Source: Cryomorphaceae bacterium (GTDB lineage: Bacteria; Bacteroidota; Bacteroidia; Flavobacteriales_D; Crocinitomicaceae). From it: 64,000 nucleotides of DNA. The stretch lies in contig JAIXXP010000034.1 in the NCBI GenBank assembly GCA_027490665.1, forward strand, positions 29,047 through 93,046. The letters run 5' to 3'. Below, one piece after another: positions 44,901 to 54,146 of this stretch; position 1 is the stretch's first letter, and each line of letters starts with the position of its first letter. The notes beneath the pieces were generated by a model. The model ran no database searches. It was not told the DNA's origin and saw only the letters and a program-made list of their open reading frames with translations. Both the position numbers and the translations under genes were made by a program.

Positions 44901-45926
44901 ATGGGCCTTTTTAACTTTCTTACACAGGAAATTGCCATTGACCTCGGTACGGCAAATACTCTGATTATCTGGAACGACAAAGTTGTTGTCGACGAACCTT
45001 CAATTGTAGCCAAAGATATCCAAACGGGTAAGGTGGTCGCAATCGGACGAAAGGCACAACAAATGCATGGTAAAACGCACAAACTGATCGAAACAGTTCG
45101 TCCGTTAAAAGACGGTGTAATTGCCGACTTCCAAAGTGCCGAACAAATGATAAAAGGCATGATCAAAATGATCAATCCTGGTCGAAGCCTATTTAATCCA
45201 ACACTCCGCATGGTTATTTGTATACCATCCGGAATTACAGAAGTAGAAAAGCGCGCCGTTCAAGACTCCGCTGAACACGCCGGAGCTAAAGAAGTATACC
45301 TCATCCACGAACCAATGGCTGCCGCTATTGGTATTGGTATTGACGTCGAAGAGCCTATGGGCAACATGATCATCGATATAGGTGGTGGTACTTCCGAAAT
45401 TGCCGTTATTGCACTTGGTGGTATCGTTTGTGATAAATCTATCCGCATTGCCGGCGATGATTTCACCAACGACATCGAAGAATACATGCGCCGCCAACAC
45501 AACATCTTAGTTGGTGAACGCACAGCCGAACAAATCAAAATTGAAGTTGGTGCAGCCTTGCCTGAACTCGAGAACCCACCAGCAGACTTCGCAGTTCGCG
45601 GTCGTGACCTCATGACTGGTATCCCGAAAGAAATCATGGTTTCATACCAAGAAGTGGCTCACGCGCTCGACAAAACAATTTCTAAAATTGAAGAAGCGAT
45701 CCTCAGTGCACTTGAAATGACACCTCCTGAACTTTCTGCCGATATCTACAAAACTGGGATCTATTTAGCAGGTGGTGGTTCAATGCTTCGCGGTCTTGAC
45801 AAACGTATTTCTGCCAAAACGAAACTTCCTGTTCACATTGCAGAAGATCCGCTTAGAGCTGTTGCACGTGGCACCAGCATCGCACTCAAGAATATCGATA
45901 AGTATCCGTTCTTAATGGGCAGATAA
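44901..45926 (+). CDS. mreB: rod shape-determining actin-like protein MreB
   Basis: MreB forms filaments under the inner membrane that guide cell-wall elongation. The 341-residue product has the actin-fold nucleotide motifs: phosphate 1 EIAIDLGTANTL, connect 1 EPMAAAIGIG, phosphate 2 IIDIGGGTSEIAV, and the adenosine motif LAGGGSMLRG. The usual partners mreC and mreD do not follow; an opposite-strand gene begins after 4 bases. A TAACCTTTG sequence about 70 bases upstream is close to, but not, the -7 consensus. Confidence 0.97.
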   Translation: MGLFNFLTQEIAIDLGTANTLIIWNDKVVVDEPSIVAKDIQTGKVVAIGRKAQQMHGKTHKLIETVRPLKDGVIADFQSAEQMIKGMIKMINPGRSLFNPTLRMVICIPSGITEVEKRAVQDSAEHAGAKEVYLIHEPMAAAIGIGIDVEEPMGNMIIDIGGGTSEIAVIALGGIVCDKSIRIAGDDFTNDIEEYMRRQHNILVGERTAEQIKIEVGAALPELENPPADFAVRGRDLMTGIPKEIMVSYQEVAHALDKTISKIEEAILSALEMTPPELSADIYKTGIYLAGGGSMLRGLDKRISAKTKLPVHIAEDPLRAVARGTSIALKNIDKYPFLMGR

Positions 45927-45930
45927 GCCG

Positions 45931-47178
45931 TTATTCATAAAGCGCGCCTTCTATTTCTTGCTTGAATTTCTGTACGAGTTCTGTATAAGCTGTTCCAGTC
46001 GCTGGGCCACTAAAGCCCGTATGGATAGCAATTATTTTTCCTTGTCGGTCAACTAAAATCGAGGTCGGAAAACTCATGATGCCATTTAACATCGGGAAAT
46101 ACGCTGCCGCTGCTTCTTTGCTGGAAGTCCCTGCCAAATAAACTGGGTAATTCACTTCCAAGTCCTTGGCAAATTTCTTTAAGCGACTTCTTTGCTTTTT
46201 AGTATCCGCTCCCACTTCAAAGCCCAGCGCTATGATTTCTAAACCCTTCGGTCCGTAGCTTTCTTTTAATGTTCTTAAAAGGTTGGTTTCATCGATACAA
46301 TTCGGACACCACGTGCCCATGATTTGAATTAGGGTTACTTGTCCTTTTTTTGAAAAATCAAGATTGGTCTTTCTTCCATTTAGTTTAATCAAATTGTTGA
46401 GCACTACCCTTTCATCTCGTTTGATCAAATAGGTCAGTTCCGCTTCATCTCTGAGTTGAACCGTTTCATCTTTAATTGCTTTAAACTGGGTGCTTGATTT
46501 TCCTCCACTGTAAAACACACCTGTCATTTCATCATTGCTATTGATCTGTGCCTCCACCACAAAAGCCCAGTAACCGGTATACGTCTGTAAATGTAATTTT
46601 CCATTTGCGGCATAACCATGCAAATAACGGTAATCGCCGGTTTCACTTAGAAAACTTCCGAAAATACGACCATTCATTTCTTGCTGAAATACACCAACCA
46701 ACACTTCTTCATTTGGCGTGCCTGGCTCAAACAGTACTTTCCATCTACCGAATAATTCCGGAAAATTGGTATCAGGTTTTGGTATCATTTCTGAAAGCGT
46801 CATGTACAAGTGAACAGGATAGCGAACCGGAACTTTTTTATTGTAATTGATCCACCAACCGCGGGCTTCGGAAAAATCATCATTATAGGCAATTTGCCAT
46901 TCGGCATCTTGAGCAGGGAATTGATAAACGATGGTGTCTCCTATCCGTTTTTTTACGGACAGCTGATACACTTCTTTACCATTGTGTATGGTAATCGGTG
47001 ATTTTGGATTTTTTTCGGCTAGGGTAACATTTACTTGAATTTGCAAACGGTCATTGAGTTGTATTTCTGCAATATATGGTAAAAGAACTCCATTAGGCTG
47101 GGTCGCAAAATAGTCTTGGGTATGACCTAGAAAACTATTCAAAAAAATAAATAAGATTCCAAAAATCGCGTTACGCAT
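45931..47178 (-). CDS. exported protein with C-terminal TlpA-like thioredoxin domain
   Basis: A 415-residue exported protein. Signal peptide about 1-20 (ends LGHT). The N-terminal 260 residues are beta-rich with no motif I recognise; they resemble the extra domain that Bacteroidota put in front of TlpA-type redoxins. The C-terminal domain (about 265-405) is thioredoxin-like: IMGTWCPNCIDE with Cys291 and Cys294, IIALGFEVG, and the cis-Pro segment FPTSILVDRQGKI. A periplasmic disulfide reductase or thiol peroxidase-like role is plausible. Single-gene unit divergent from the ECF sigma gene. Confidence 0.87.
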   Translation of the reverse strand: MRNAIFGILFIFLNSFLGHTQDYFATQPNGVLLPYIAEIQLNDRLQIQVNVTLAEKNPKSPITIHNGKEVYQLSVKKRIGDTIVYQFPAQDAEWQIAYNDDFSEARGWWINYNKKVPVRYPVHLYMTLSEMIPKPDTNFPELFGRWKVLFEPGTPNEEVLVGVFQQEMNGRIFGSFLSETGDYRYLHGYAANGKLHLQTYTGYWAFVVEAQINSNDEMTGVFYSGGKSSTQFKAIKDETVQLRDEAELTYLIKRDERVVLNNLIKLNGRKTNLDFSKKGQVTLIQIMGTWCPNCIDETNLLRTLKESYGPKGLEIIALGFEVGADTKKQRSRLKKFAKDLEVNYPVYLAGTSSKEAAAAYFPMLNGIMSFPTSILVDRQGKIIAIHTGFSGPATGTAYTELVQKFKQEIEGALYE

Positions 47179-47273
47179 AAGTTGAAAGATTGTGGGGTTG
47201 AACCACTAAATTAAAAGAAATAAACTATCTTGCTTTACGCATGCAACTTTTTCAAAACATATTACGTCAGGGC

Positions 47274-47280
47274 TAAGGAG
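47274..47280 (+). promoter_or_regulatory. Shine-Dalgarno-like site of the ECF sigma gene
   Basis: TAAGGAG ends two bases before ATG 47283 and overlaps the GTG at 47280. The overlap makes GTG 47280 an unlikely start. Confidence 0.35.
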
Positions 47281-47282
47281 TG

Positions 47283-47810
47283 ATGGATGAACAAGAACTC
47301 ATACAAGATTGTGTTGCTGCTCGTCCGAAGGCTCAAAAAGCGTTGTTTGACATCTATGCCCCTAAGCTTTACGTCGTTTGTTTGCGTTATTTAAAAGACC
47401 AAATGCGAGCACAAGACGTCTTGCAAGATACCTTCGTTAAAATATTTGCCAATATCGGCAACTACAAATCGGAGGGTGCTTTTGAAGGTTGGCTCAAAAA
47501 AATTGCTGTCAATACTTGCCTTGACCAACTTCGCAAAGACAAAAAACTTCTGACCGACGTCTCCATAGACGACGTCAGCCACAAACTTTCTACCGATAGT
47601 TTCAGTGCGGAAAAACTCATGGCAGACGACCTCCTCAAATTGGTTCAAGCACTGCCAGATGGTTACCGTACAGTTTTTAACCTCTTTGCTATTGAAGGCT
47701 ATTCACATCAAGAGATTGCCCAACAGCTCGGCATCTCTGAAAGCACATCCAAAACACAATACTTGCGCGCAAGGGCCTATTTGAAAGACCGTATTGAAAA
47801 TATAGATTAA
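47283..47810 (+). CDS. ECF-type RNA polymerase sigma factor
   Basis: A 175-residue sigma-70 family factor with only regions 2 and 4. Region 2: LYVVCLRYLKDQMRAQDVLQDTFVKIF, then the -10 recognition helix (GWLKKIAVNTCLDQLRK). Region 4: LPDGYRTVFNLFAIEGYSHQEIA and the HTH ISESTSKTQYLRARAYL. ECF factors are normally held by a membrane anti-sigma partner; the next gene, directly adjacent (stop 47810, start 47811), encodes a membrane protein that fits this role and carries a T9SS type B domain. The target regulon cannot be read from the window. Confidence 0.93.
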   Translation: MDEQELIQDCVAARPKAQKALFDIYAPKLYVVCLRYLKDQMRAQDVLQDTFVKIFANIGNYKSEGAFEGWLKKIAVNTCLDQLRKDKKLLTDVSIDDVSHKLSTDSFSAEKLMADDLLKLVQALPDGYRTVFNLFAIEGYSHQEIAQQLGISESTSKTQYLRARAYLKDRIENID

Positions 47811-48656
47811 ATGACCGAAAAAGACCAAATAAAAGAACTATTTAACAAAGGCCTCCAGGACCACCAAGTCCAGGTTGATCCTGCGTTGTGGTCTTCTATT
47901 TCGTCATCAATTGGTGCAAGTAGTGCCAAAGCAGGGCTTGGGCTTTTAAGCAAAGCTCTTATTGGTGTGGCGGCTAGCTCTGTTATTGGTGTAGCTGTTT
48001 ATTTTTCGGTGCAAGCAAAATCAAAAGCAGAAACAACTCAAAATAAAGAACTTCAAAAGGAAACTAAAGAAAACATTCCTACTCAAAAATCAGCGGATCA
48101 CAATTCTAACGAAACCATTGGTTCAGAAGAAACACAAGTTGTTTTGGAGCAAAATAACACCATCAATATGCCTATTGAAGACACGGTTTTAAATATCCAA
48201 GTTTTGCATTCCAATCCTAGCCCCGTTCAAAACCAAAGCGTAATGCCTTCAACTCTGATACCGCATTCTATTCCTGTCAACATCTTGAATACCGCAGTTA
48301 GCGCTACCAACACGCCAAATATAGCGCCAAGACCAAATAGCAACAGCACCATTCAAACGCAAGTTTTGCCAAAACAATACAGTATTTCATTGCCAAATAT
48401 CTTCACGCCAAATGGCGACGGTCAAAACGAAACGCTTCAAATCGAATGGAAACAACAGGACATTCAAGACTTCAGTATTGTTGTTTTGAATCAAAACAAC
48501 AATGTACTATTCAGCAGTAGCAACCCCACATTCAGTTGGGATGGCACTGACCCAAGCGGTGAAAAAATTGCACGCGGCACCTATATTTATTTTGTTACAG
48601 GTGTGCTCAATGGCCAAAAATGGCAGCAATCGAGCAGTTTGCAAATTCAATACTAA
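47811..48656 (+). CDS. membrane protein with anti-sigma-like N-terminus and T9SS type B (gliding-motility) C-terminal domain
   Basis: A 281-residue protein. Residues 1-45 form a short soluble segment ending in a DPALWSSISSSIG pattern, common at the start of Bacteroidota proteins encoded next to ECF sigma factors. Residues 46-68 are one TM helix, giving a cytoplasmic N-terminus and periplasmic C-terminus. About 70-190 is a low-complexity Asn/Thr/Pro/Ser-rich linker. Residues 192-281 are a gliding-motility-associated (CHU_C) domain: LPNIFTPNGDGQNE, FSWDGTDPSGEKIARGTYIY, typically a T9SS type B export signal. There is no cleavable signal peptide, so true export is doubtful. It directly follows the sigma factor. 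The anti-sigma role is inference. Confidence 0.82.
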   Translation: MTEKDQIKELFNKGLQDHQVQVDPALWSSISSSIGASSAKAGLGLLSKALIGVAASSVIGVAVYFSVQAKSKAETTQNKELQKETKENIPTQKSADHNSNETIGSEETQVVLEQNNTINMPIEDTVLNIQVLHSNPSPVQNQSVMPSTLIPHSIPVNILNTAVSATNTPNIAPRPNSNSTIQTQVLPKQYSISLPNIFTPNGDGQNETLQIEWKQQDIQDFSIVVLNQNNNVLFSSSNPTFSWDGTDPSGEKIARGTYIYFVTGVLNGQKWQQSSSLQIQY

Positions 48657-48677
48657 AATTATTGCGTAAATTGGCAG

Positions 48678-49583
48678 ATGCCGCTTATCTACTGCATCAC
48701 CAACGGAAACAAAAAAATCTCAGCGCGTAACCAACGTGTCCTTACGGTTCTTCAGGAATTTTTTGGAGCGCAATTTCAGATTTACAATAGCGTCAATCCA
48801 TCAGACGCACTTAGCTTCATTCATACCTTGAGCCCAGAATGTACACATTTAATTGGCGTGGGCGGCGACGGTACTTTTAATGTGCTGATCAATGGGGTTT
48901 GTAAGCATTCAAATCCGGCGTTTGAGCCTATTCTTGGCATCATTCCAAATGGTACCGGAAATGATTTTTTCAGGTCTGCTGGGTTCAATAAGAATTATAA
49001 CTTTTTAGCAAATATTGAAGAGGGCTCTTTTGAGCGCTTCGATGTTGGCGTGCTTGAAACCACCAAGGAGAAACGCTATTTTGCAAATATTACCGATATC
49101 GGTTTTGGTGGCGCTGTGGTGTTAGAACTTCAAAAATTCCGCAAGAATTTTGGACCTAACTTTTCTTATGGATTGGCTATCGTCAAGACCTTTCTCAATT
49201 ACAAAAGACCTCAAGTAAAGTTGCATTCAGAGGACTACCAATATGCCGGCGAATTACTGTTGGCTGCATTTTGCAATGGAAGTATTTTTGGCGATGGCTT
49301 ACATATACATCCTGGGGCGAAAATCAATGACGGACAACTCAAGCTCACCCTATTAGGTAAAGTTTCTTTATTGGACTACATAAAAAACGTCATCAAAGTC
49401 AAAAATGGCAAAAAAATCAAGCATTCGGAAGCCCATTATCTGCCCATTTCTTTTCCAATTTCTTTGAGTTGCGATACAGATGTCTTACATGCTGAAACCG
49501 ATGGCGAATATATTGGAGGTTCTCATTTCACCTTGGACTTTTATCCTGGTAAGTTGAAATTACTTCAGCCAAAGAAGTACTAG
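48678..49583 (+). CDS. diacylglycerol kinase-like lipid kinase
   Basis: A 301-residue protein of the DagK/YegS lipid kinase family, which phosphorylates diacylglycerol or related lipids. Motifs: the nucleotide-binding GVGGDGTFNVLI, then PNGTGNDFFRS, ITDIGFGGAVV, and the C-terminal ETDGEY motif. Length is normal. It starts 21 bases after the T9SS type B-tailed gene on the same strand. The exact lipid substrate cannot be told. Confidence 0.9.
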   Translation: MPLIYCITNGNKKISARNQRVLTVLQEFFGAQFQIYNSVNPSDALSFIHTLSPECTHLIGVGGDGTFNVLINGVCKHSNPAFEPILGIIPNGTGNDFFRSAGFNKNYNFLANIEEGSFERFDVGVLETTKEKRYFANITDIGFGGAVVLELQKFRKNFGPNFSYGLAIVKTFLNYKRPQVKLHSEDYQYAGELLLAAFCNGSIFGDGLHIHPGAKINDGQLKLTLLGKVSLLDYIKNVIKVKNGKKIKHSEAHYLPISFPISLSCDTDVLHAETDGEYIGGSHFTLDFYPGKLKLLQPKKY

Positions 49584-49589
49584 TTTATG

Positions 49590-49597
49590 TATCTTTG
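49590..49597 (+). promoter_or_regulatory. -7 promoter box of ispD
   Basis: TATCTTTG, an exact TAnnTTTG, 7 bases before the ispD ATG at 49605; this would give a very short leader. Confidence 0.42.
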
Positions 49598-49604
49598 AAA
49601 CAAG

Positions 49605-50261
49605 ATGAAAAGAAGCATCATCATTACAGCCGGCGGTATTGGAAAACGCATGGAAAGTGAACTTCCCAAGCAATTTTTGCGCTTAGGAAACAAACCTGTT
49701 TTACTTCACACACTCGAACGCTTTTTTGCCTTTGACCCAACAGCTCAGTTGCTCCTAACGCTTCCAAAAGATTGGGTAGGTTATTGGCAGACTATTTTAG
49801 AGGAATACAATATTCAAATTCCACACGAACTCGTTGACGGTGGTTTAGAACGCTTTCATTCGATACACAATGCACTCGATAAATGTACCGGCGATCAAAT
49901 TGCTATTCACGATGGCGTACGTCCGTTGGTGAGTCTAGCAACTATTGAAAGATGTTTTGAAGGGCTAAACAACGCTAGTGCTGTAGTTCCTGTTATGGGT
50001 TTAAAAGATTCTATTCGTAAAGGTGTTTTTGAAAAATCAGAAAGTGTGGATAGAACTCAGTATTTTCTAGTGCATACCCCTCAGTGTTTTGACGCAAAAA
50101 CTATCAAAAAAGCGTATTTACAAGGATTCAATCCGCGTTTTACCGACGATGCGAGTGTAGTGGAAGCAATTGGTGTTTGTCCTCTTTTGGTCTTGAGTAA
50201 TGAAGAAAACATCAAAATTACGAGCCCGATCGATTTAAAAATCTTAAGTGCAATTTTATAA
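49605..50261 (+). CDS. ispD: 2-C-methyl-D-erythritol 4-phosphate cytidylyltransferase
   Basis: IspD joins CTP and MEP to form CDP-ME, the third step of the MEP pathway. The 218-residue product has the nucleotide-binding TAGGIGKRMES...LPKQF loop with its Arg and Lys, LVDGGLERFHSI, HDGVRPLVS and the terminal DDASVVEA...ENIKIT pattern. Length is normal. The pathway also includes ispG at 15238 in this window. Two bases separate it from the LD-carboxypeptidase gene, so both are likely on one transcript. Confidence 0.96.
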   Translation: MKRSIIITAGGIGKRMESELPKQFLRLGNKPVLLHTLERFFAFDPTAQLLLTLPKDWVGYWQTILEEYNIQIPHELVDGGLERFHSIHNALDKCTGDQIAIHDGVRPLVSLATIERCFEGLNNASAVVPVMGLKDSIRKGVFEKSESVDRTQYFLVHTPQCFDAKTIKKAYLQGFNPRFTDDASVVEAIGVCPLLVLSNEENIKITSPIDLKILSAIL

Positions 50262-50263
50262 AG

Positions 50264-51166
50264 ATGAATTTTATTGCTCCTCCCTCTTTACAAATTGGCG
50301 ACCTCGTTTATCTCTGTGCACCGGCAAAAGCGATCGAAGAAAACTATGTTTTAGCTGCTGAAAAATGGCTGCACAGTATTGGGCTTCGCGCGATCAGAAG
50401 TAAAAATTTAATTGGCAGACACCACTATTTTTCGGGCACTGAACTTGAGCGCCTGACAGACTTACAAGAAGGGCTAGACCATCCTGAAGCTAAAGCCATT
50501 TGGTGTGTGCGCGGCGGTTATGGTTGTATCCAAATTGTCGATGGCTTGCAATGGGCGCAATTTATCAAAGAGCCCAAGTGGCTAGTTGGATTTTCTGATA
50601 TCTGTGTTTTGCATCATCAAATTCAGTCTTTAGGTTTTCAGAGTATACACGCTACCATGGCACTAAACATTGATAAAAACAGTGGGTTGGCCAAACAACG
50701 TTTACACGAATTGCTTTTTGGACAGAAAAAATCATTTGAATTACACACAGATAGCGCCAATAAATTGGGCAGTGCGAACGGTGTGCTTATTGGAGGCAAC
50801 CTGAGTATTGTTTTCAGTATGTTGGCTACGCCTGCACGCTACAACTTCTCCGAAAGCATTTTATTCATCGAAGATCTAGCTGAACACCTCTACCATATTG
50901 ACCGCATGCTCCATGCGCTACGCAAGAGCGGTGCGCTCGAACAAATCAAGGGTTTAATAATTGGCGGCATGACTGATCTAGAAGACACCGACGTGCCTTT
51001 TGGAAAATCGATTGAAGCGCTCATTTTGGCTCACTTCACTTATCGAAAAATACCAATTTGCTTCGATTTTCCAGCAGGGCACATCGACGATAATCAAGCA
51101 TTACTTTTTGGTGCTGACGTTGAATTAGTGGTCGATGAAAATACGAGCACGCTGAACTATCTATAA
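50264..51166 (+). CDS. LD-carboxypeptidase (peptidase family S66)
   Basis: A 300-residue protein of the S66 family (LdcA-like), which removes the terminal D-Ala from peptidoglycan tetrapeptides during cell-wall recycling. The nucleophile Ser is in VGFSDICVLH, the catalytic Glu in FIEDLAEHLYHIDRM and the His in FPAGHIDDNQAL. Also seen: WCVRGGYGCIQI and GGNLSIVFSML. No signal peptide, which fits a cytoplasmic recycling enzyme. Confidence 0.93.
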   Translation: MNFIAPPSLQIGDLVYLCAPAKAIEENYVLAAEKWLHSIGLRAIRSKNLIGRHHYFSGTELERLTDLQEGLDHPEAKAIWCVRGGYGCIQIVDGLQWAQFIKEPKWLVGFSDICVLHHQIQSLGFQSIHATMALNIDKNSGLAKQRLHELLFGQKKSFELHTDSANKLGSANGVLIGGNLSIVFSMLATPARYNFSESILFIEDLAEHLYHIDRMLHALRKSGALEQIKGLIIGGMTDLEDTDVPFGKSIEALILAHFTYRKIPICFDFPAGHIDDNQALLFGADVELVVDENTSTLNYL

Positions 51167-51207
51167 TCGTTCTAAATAGCCTTATTAAACAGATTATATT
51201 GGCAACA

Positions 51208-51241
51208 TTTGTTACTATTAAATGTTGTTCACTTAAATTTG
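51208..51241 (+). promoter_or_regulatory. promoter of sdhCAB
   Basis: TTTG (51208-51211), a 22-base spacer, then TAAATTTG (51234-51241), an exact TAnnTTTG. The sdhC ATG is 25 bases further at 51266. Confidence 0.6.
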
Positions 51242-51265
51242 CATCACTACAAATGAAAGATTCTT

Positions 51266-52117
51266 ATGAGTAACTCTGTAATTTTTAAATCTTCTATCGG
51301 AAAGAAGGTCTTTATGGCCCTCACCGGGCTTTTCCTGTGTACGTTTTTGGTTGGTCACTTACTTGGCAACCTTCAACTTATTCTCAAAACCGGTGAAGAA
51401 GGCCGACGTGCTTTCAATGAGTACGCTTACTTCATGGGGCACAATCCATTTATCAAAATCCTTTCTTACGTTACCTACGCAGCGGTCATTATTCACATCA
51501 TCGATGGTTTTGCACTGACTATTCAAAACAAAAAAGCGCGGCCAATTGGTTATGCCTACAGCAAGCCTTCGGCCAATTCAAGTTCAGCTAGTCGCAGCAT
51601 GGCTATTTTAGGCACACTCATTTTGGTATTTCTTGCTACCCACATGGCCAACTTCTGGTGGAAAATGAAAATCAAAGAAGACGTTCCGCTTCACACTTAC
51701 AAACTAGAAATGGACAACCCAATGATGGGTGCTGCCAATGCAGAACTTTACTACACTCACGTACCAGGTATTCAACCTATTCCAAAAGACAAAAACAACA
51801 TCGTAGAAAAAGGTACTGATCTTTACATCAAAGGCACAAACGTTAAAGTGGCAGAAGGCTACCGCGACCTTCACACCTTAGTGATGGACTTCTTCAACAA
51901 AAGTAAAAATGAAGGTGCACTTTTTGCCGTGTTGTTCTACGTGATCTCAATGGTTGTTTTGGGCTACCATCTCTTACATGGTTTCCAAAGTGCTTTCCAA
52001 TCTTTAGGCATCAATCATCCAAAATATACCCCTTTGATTAAAATAATTGGAACTGGCTTTGCTGTCATTGTTCCGTTATTGTTTGCGATCATTCCCATTA
52101 TTATTTACAACCTCTAG
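51266..52117 (+). CDS. sdhC: succinate dehydrogenase membrane subunit (cytochrome b, Bacteroidota type)
   Basis: A 283-residue single membrane subunit with five hydrophobic helices, as in type B succinate dehydrogenases / fumarate reductases that carry two hemes b. Histidines in helices fit heme ligation (FLVGHLLGNLQ, YMGHN, VIIHIIDGF, LLHGFQSAF). A loop of about 90 residues lies between helices 3 and 4. It anchors SdhA and SdhB to the inner membrane and passes electrons to or from menaquinone. First gene of sdhCAB. Confidence 0.95.
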   Translation: MSNSVIFKSSIGKKVFMALTGLFLCTFLVGHLLGNLQLILKTGEEGRRAFNEYAYFMGHNPFIKILSYVTYAAVIIHIIDGFALTIQNKKARPIGYAYSKPSANSSSASRSMAILGTLILVFLATHMANFWWKMKIKEDVPLHTYKLEMDNPMMGAANAELYYTHVPGIQPIPKDKNNIVEKGTDLYIKGTNVKVAEGYRDLHTLVMDFFNKSKNEGALFAVLFYVISMVVLGYHLLHGFQSAFQSLGINHPKYTPLIKIIGTGFAVIVPLLFAIIPIIIYNL

Positions 52118-52127
52118 GAATTAGGCT

Positions 52128-54140
52128 ATGTCAACATTAAATTCGCGCATTCCAGAAGGTCCAATCTCAGAAAAGTGGACCAATCACAAGAATCACATGA
52201 AATTGGTTGCGCCAAACAACCGTCCAAAAATCGATATTATCGTTGTGGGTACAGGTTTGGCAGGCGCCTCTGCAGCAGCCTCTTTAGGTGAGATGGGTTA
52301 CAACGTCAAAGCGTTTTGTTTCCAAGATTCGCCAAGAAGAGCACACTCCATTGCAGCTCAAGGTGGTATCAATGCAGCTAAAAACTACCAAAACGACGGC
52401 GACTCCGTTTACCGTCTATTTTATGACACCATTAAAGGTGGTGACTACCGTGCACGCGAGGCAAACGTTTACCGTTTGGCAGAAGTCTCTGGTAACATCA
52501 TCGACCAATGTGTGGCTCAAGGTGTTCCTTTTGCACGCGAATACGGCGGTCTCTTAGACAACCGTTCGTTTGGTGGTACACAGGTACAACGCACTTTCTA
52601 CGCCGCAGGACAAACCGGTCAACAACTTTTGTTAGGTGCCTACTCTGCACTTTCTCGTCAAATCGGTCTTGGTCGGGTCAAAATGTACCATCGTCATGAA
52701 ATGATGGAGCTCGTTAAAGTTGACGGCAAGGCGCGCGGAATCATCGCAAGAAACCTCGTTACTGGTGAACTCGAGCGTCATTCTGCACACGCGGTTGTCA
52801 TAGCATCTGGAGGTTACGGAAACGTATACTTCTTATCTACCAACGCAATGGGCAGCAATGTATCTGCTGCTTGGAAAGTACACAAAAAAGGAGCGCATTT
52901 TGCCAATCCATGTTTTGTTCAAATTCACCCAACTTGTATTCCAGTACACGGTACCAACCAATCTAAGCTCACACTTATGTCTGAGTCTTTGCGCAATTCC
53001 GGCCGCATTTGGGTTCCTAAGAAAAAAGAAGACGCTGAAGCTATTCGCGAAGGCCGTTTGAAACCCACTCAACTTGCAGAAGAAGACCGCGATTACTTCT
53101 TAGAAAGACGCTACCCTGCATTTGGCAACCTCGTACCTCGCGACGTTGCATCTAGAGCAGCCAAAGAAAGATGTGACGCAGGTTTCGGTATTGAAGCCAA
53201 CGACACCAACGAAGGCGTTTACCTAGATTTTGCAACAGAAATTCGAAATAAAGGACGTCAGTCTGCATTTGCTTTAGGTGACCACAACCCAACAGAAGAA
53301 AAAATCTTGGCCTTGGGTAAAAAATGGATCGAAGAAAAATATGGTAACCTCTTTCAGATGTACCAAAAAATTACAGACGACAATCCATACGAAACACCAA
53401 TGAAAATTTACCCAGCTGTTCACTACACTATGGGTGGCGTTTGGGTAGACTACAACCTTCAAAGTAGCATCGAAGGATGCTTCGTGACCGGAGAAGCCAA
53501 CTTCTCTGACCACGGTGCCAACCGCTTAGGTGCTTCTGCGCTTATGCAAGGTTTGGCCGATGGATACTTCGTATTGCCGTATACCATTTCTGACTACCTC
53601 GCAAACGATATCCGCACAGGCCATATTCCTACCGATAGTCCAGAATTTGAAGCTGCCGAAGCAGATGTAAAAACAAGCATTGATCGTTTCCTTCAAAACA
53701 AAGGAAGTAAGTCCGTAGATCATTTCCATAAACGCCTCGGCCTTATCATGTGGAACAAAGTTGGCATGGCCCGTAACGAAGAAGGGCTAAAAACAGCTAT
53801 CGAAGAAATTGCAGCGCTACGCGAAGAATTCTACAAAGATGTTTTTGTTCCTGGCGATGCAAACGAAATGAATACAGAACTCGAAAAAGCCATGCGCGTT
53901 GCCGACTTCATTGAGTTGGGTCAGTTAATGGCCGTAGATGCCTTGCATCGTTTAGAGTCTTGTGGTGGTCACTTCAGAGATGAATACCAAGACAACGAAG
54001 GAGAAACACTCCGTGACGACGAAAACTTCAAATATGTTGCCGCTTGGGAATACCAAGATGGCGATGCGAAAAAAGCAGCACTTCACAAAGAAGCGCTTAA
54101 TTACGAGTACATCAAAATTGCAGCACGCAACTATAAATAA
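52128..54140 (+). CDS. sdhA: succinate dehydrogenase flavoprotein subunit
   Basis: A 670-residue flavoprotein that oxidises succinate to fumarate with covalently held FAD. Motifs: dinucleotide-binding [19 protein letters not shown], the FAD-linked His in [18 protein letters not shown], the substrate-site segment with [18 protein letters not shown], and the second FAD contact [19 protein letters not shown]. Length and order fit the Bacteroidota/epsilon type. Ten bases after sdhC and six before sdhB, so the three are one operon. Confidence 0.97.
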   Translation: MSTLNSRIPEGPISEKWTNHKNHMKLVAPNNRPKIDIIVVGTGLAGASAAASLGEMGYNVKAFCFQDSPRRAHSIAAQGGINAAKNYQNDGDSVYRLFYDTIKGGDYRAREANVYRLAEVSGNIIDQCVAQGVPFAREYGGLLDNRSFGGTQVQRTFYAAGQTGQQLLLGAYSALSRQIGLGRVKMYHRHEMMELVKVDGKARGIIARNLVTGELERHSAHAVVIASGGYGNVYFLSTNAMGSNVSAAWKVHKKGAHFANPCFVQIHPTCIPVHGTNQSKLTLMSESLRNSGRIWVPKKKEDAEAIREGRLKPTQLAEEDRDYFLERRYPAFGNLVPRDVASRAAKERCDAGFGIEANDTNEGVYLDFATEIRNKGRQSAFALGDHNPTEEKILALGKKWIEEKYGNLFQMYQKITDDNPYETPMKIYPAVHYTMGGVWVDYNLQSSIEGCFVTGEANFSDHGANRLGASALMQGLADGYFVLPYTISDYLANDIRTGHIPTDSPEFEAAEADVKTSIDRFLQNKGSKSVDHFHKRLGLIMWNKVGMARNEEGLKTAIEEIAALREEFYKDVFVPGDANEMNTELEKAMRVADFIELGQLMAVDALHRLESCGGHFRDEYQDNEGETLRDDENFKYVAAWEYQDGDAKKAALHKEALNYEYIKIAARNYK

Positions 54141-54146
54141 GTAGAT

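Noticed and set aside
45260..45637. 125-residue open frame on the minus strand inside mreB
   Set aside because: Ser/Ile/Pro-rich with no start context or family look; it mirrors the mreB codons on the other strand.
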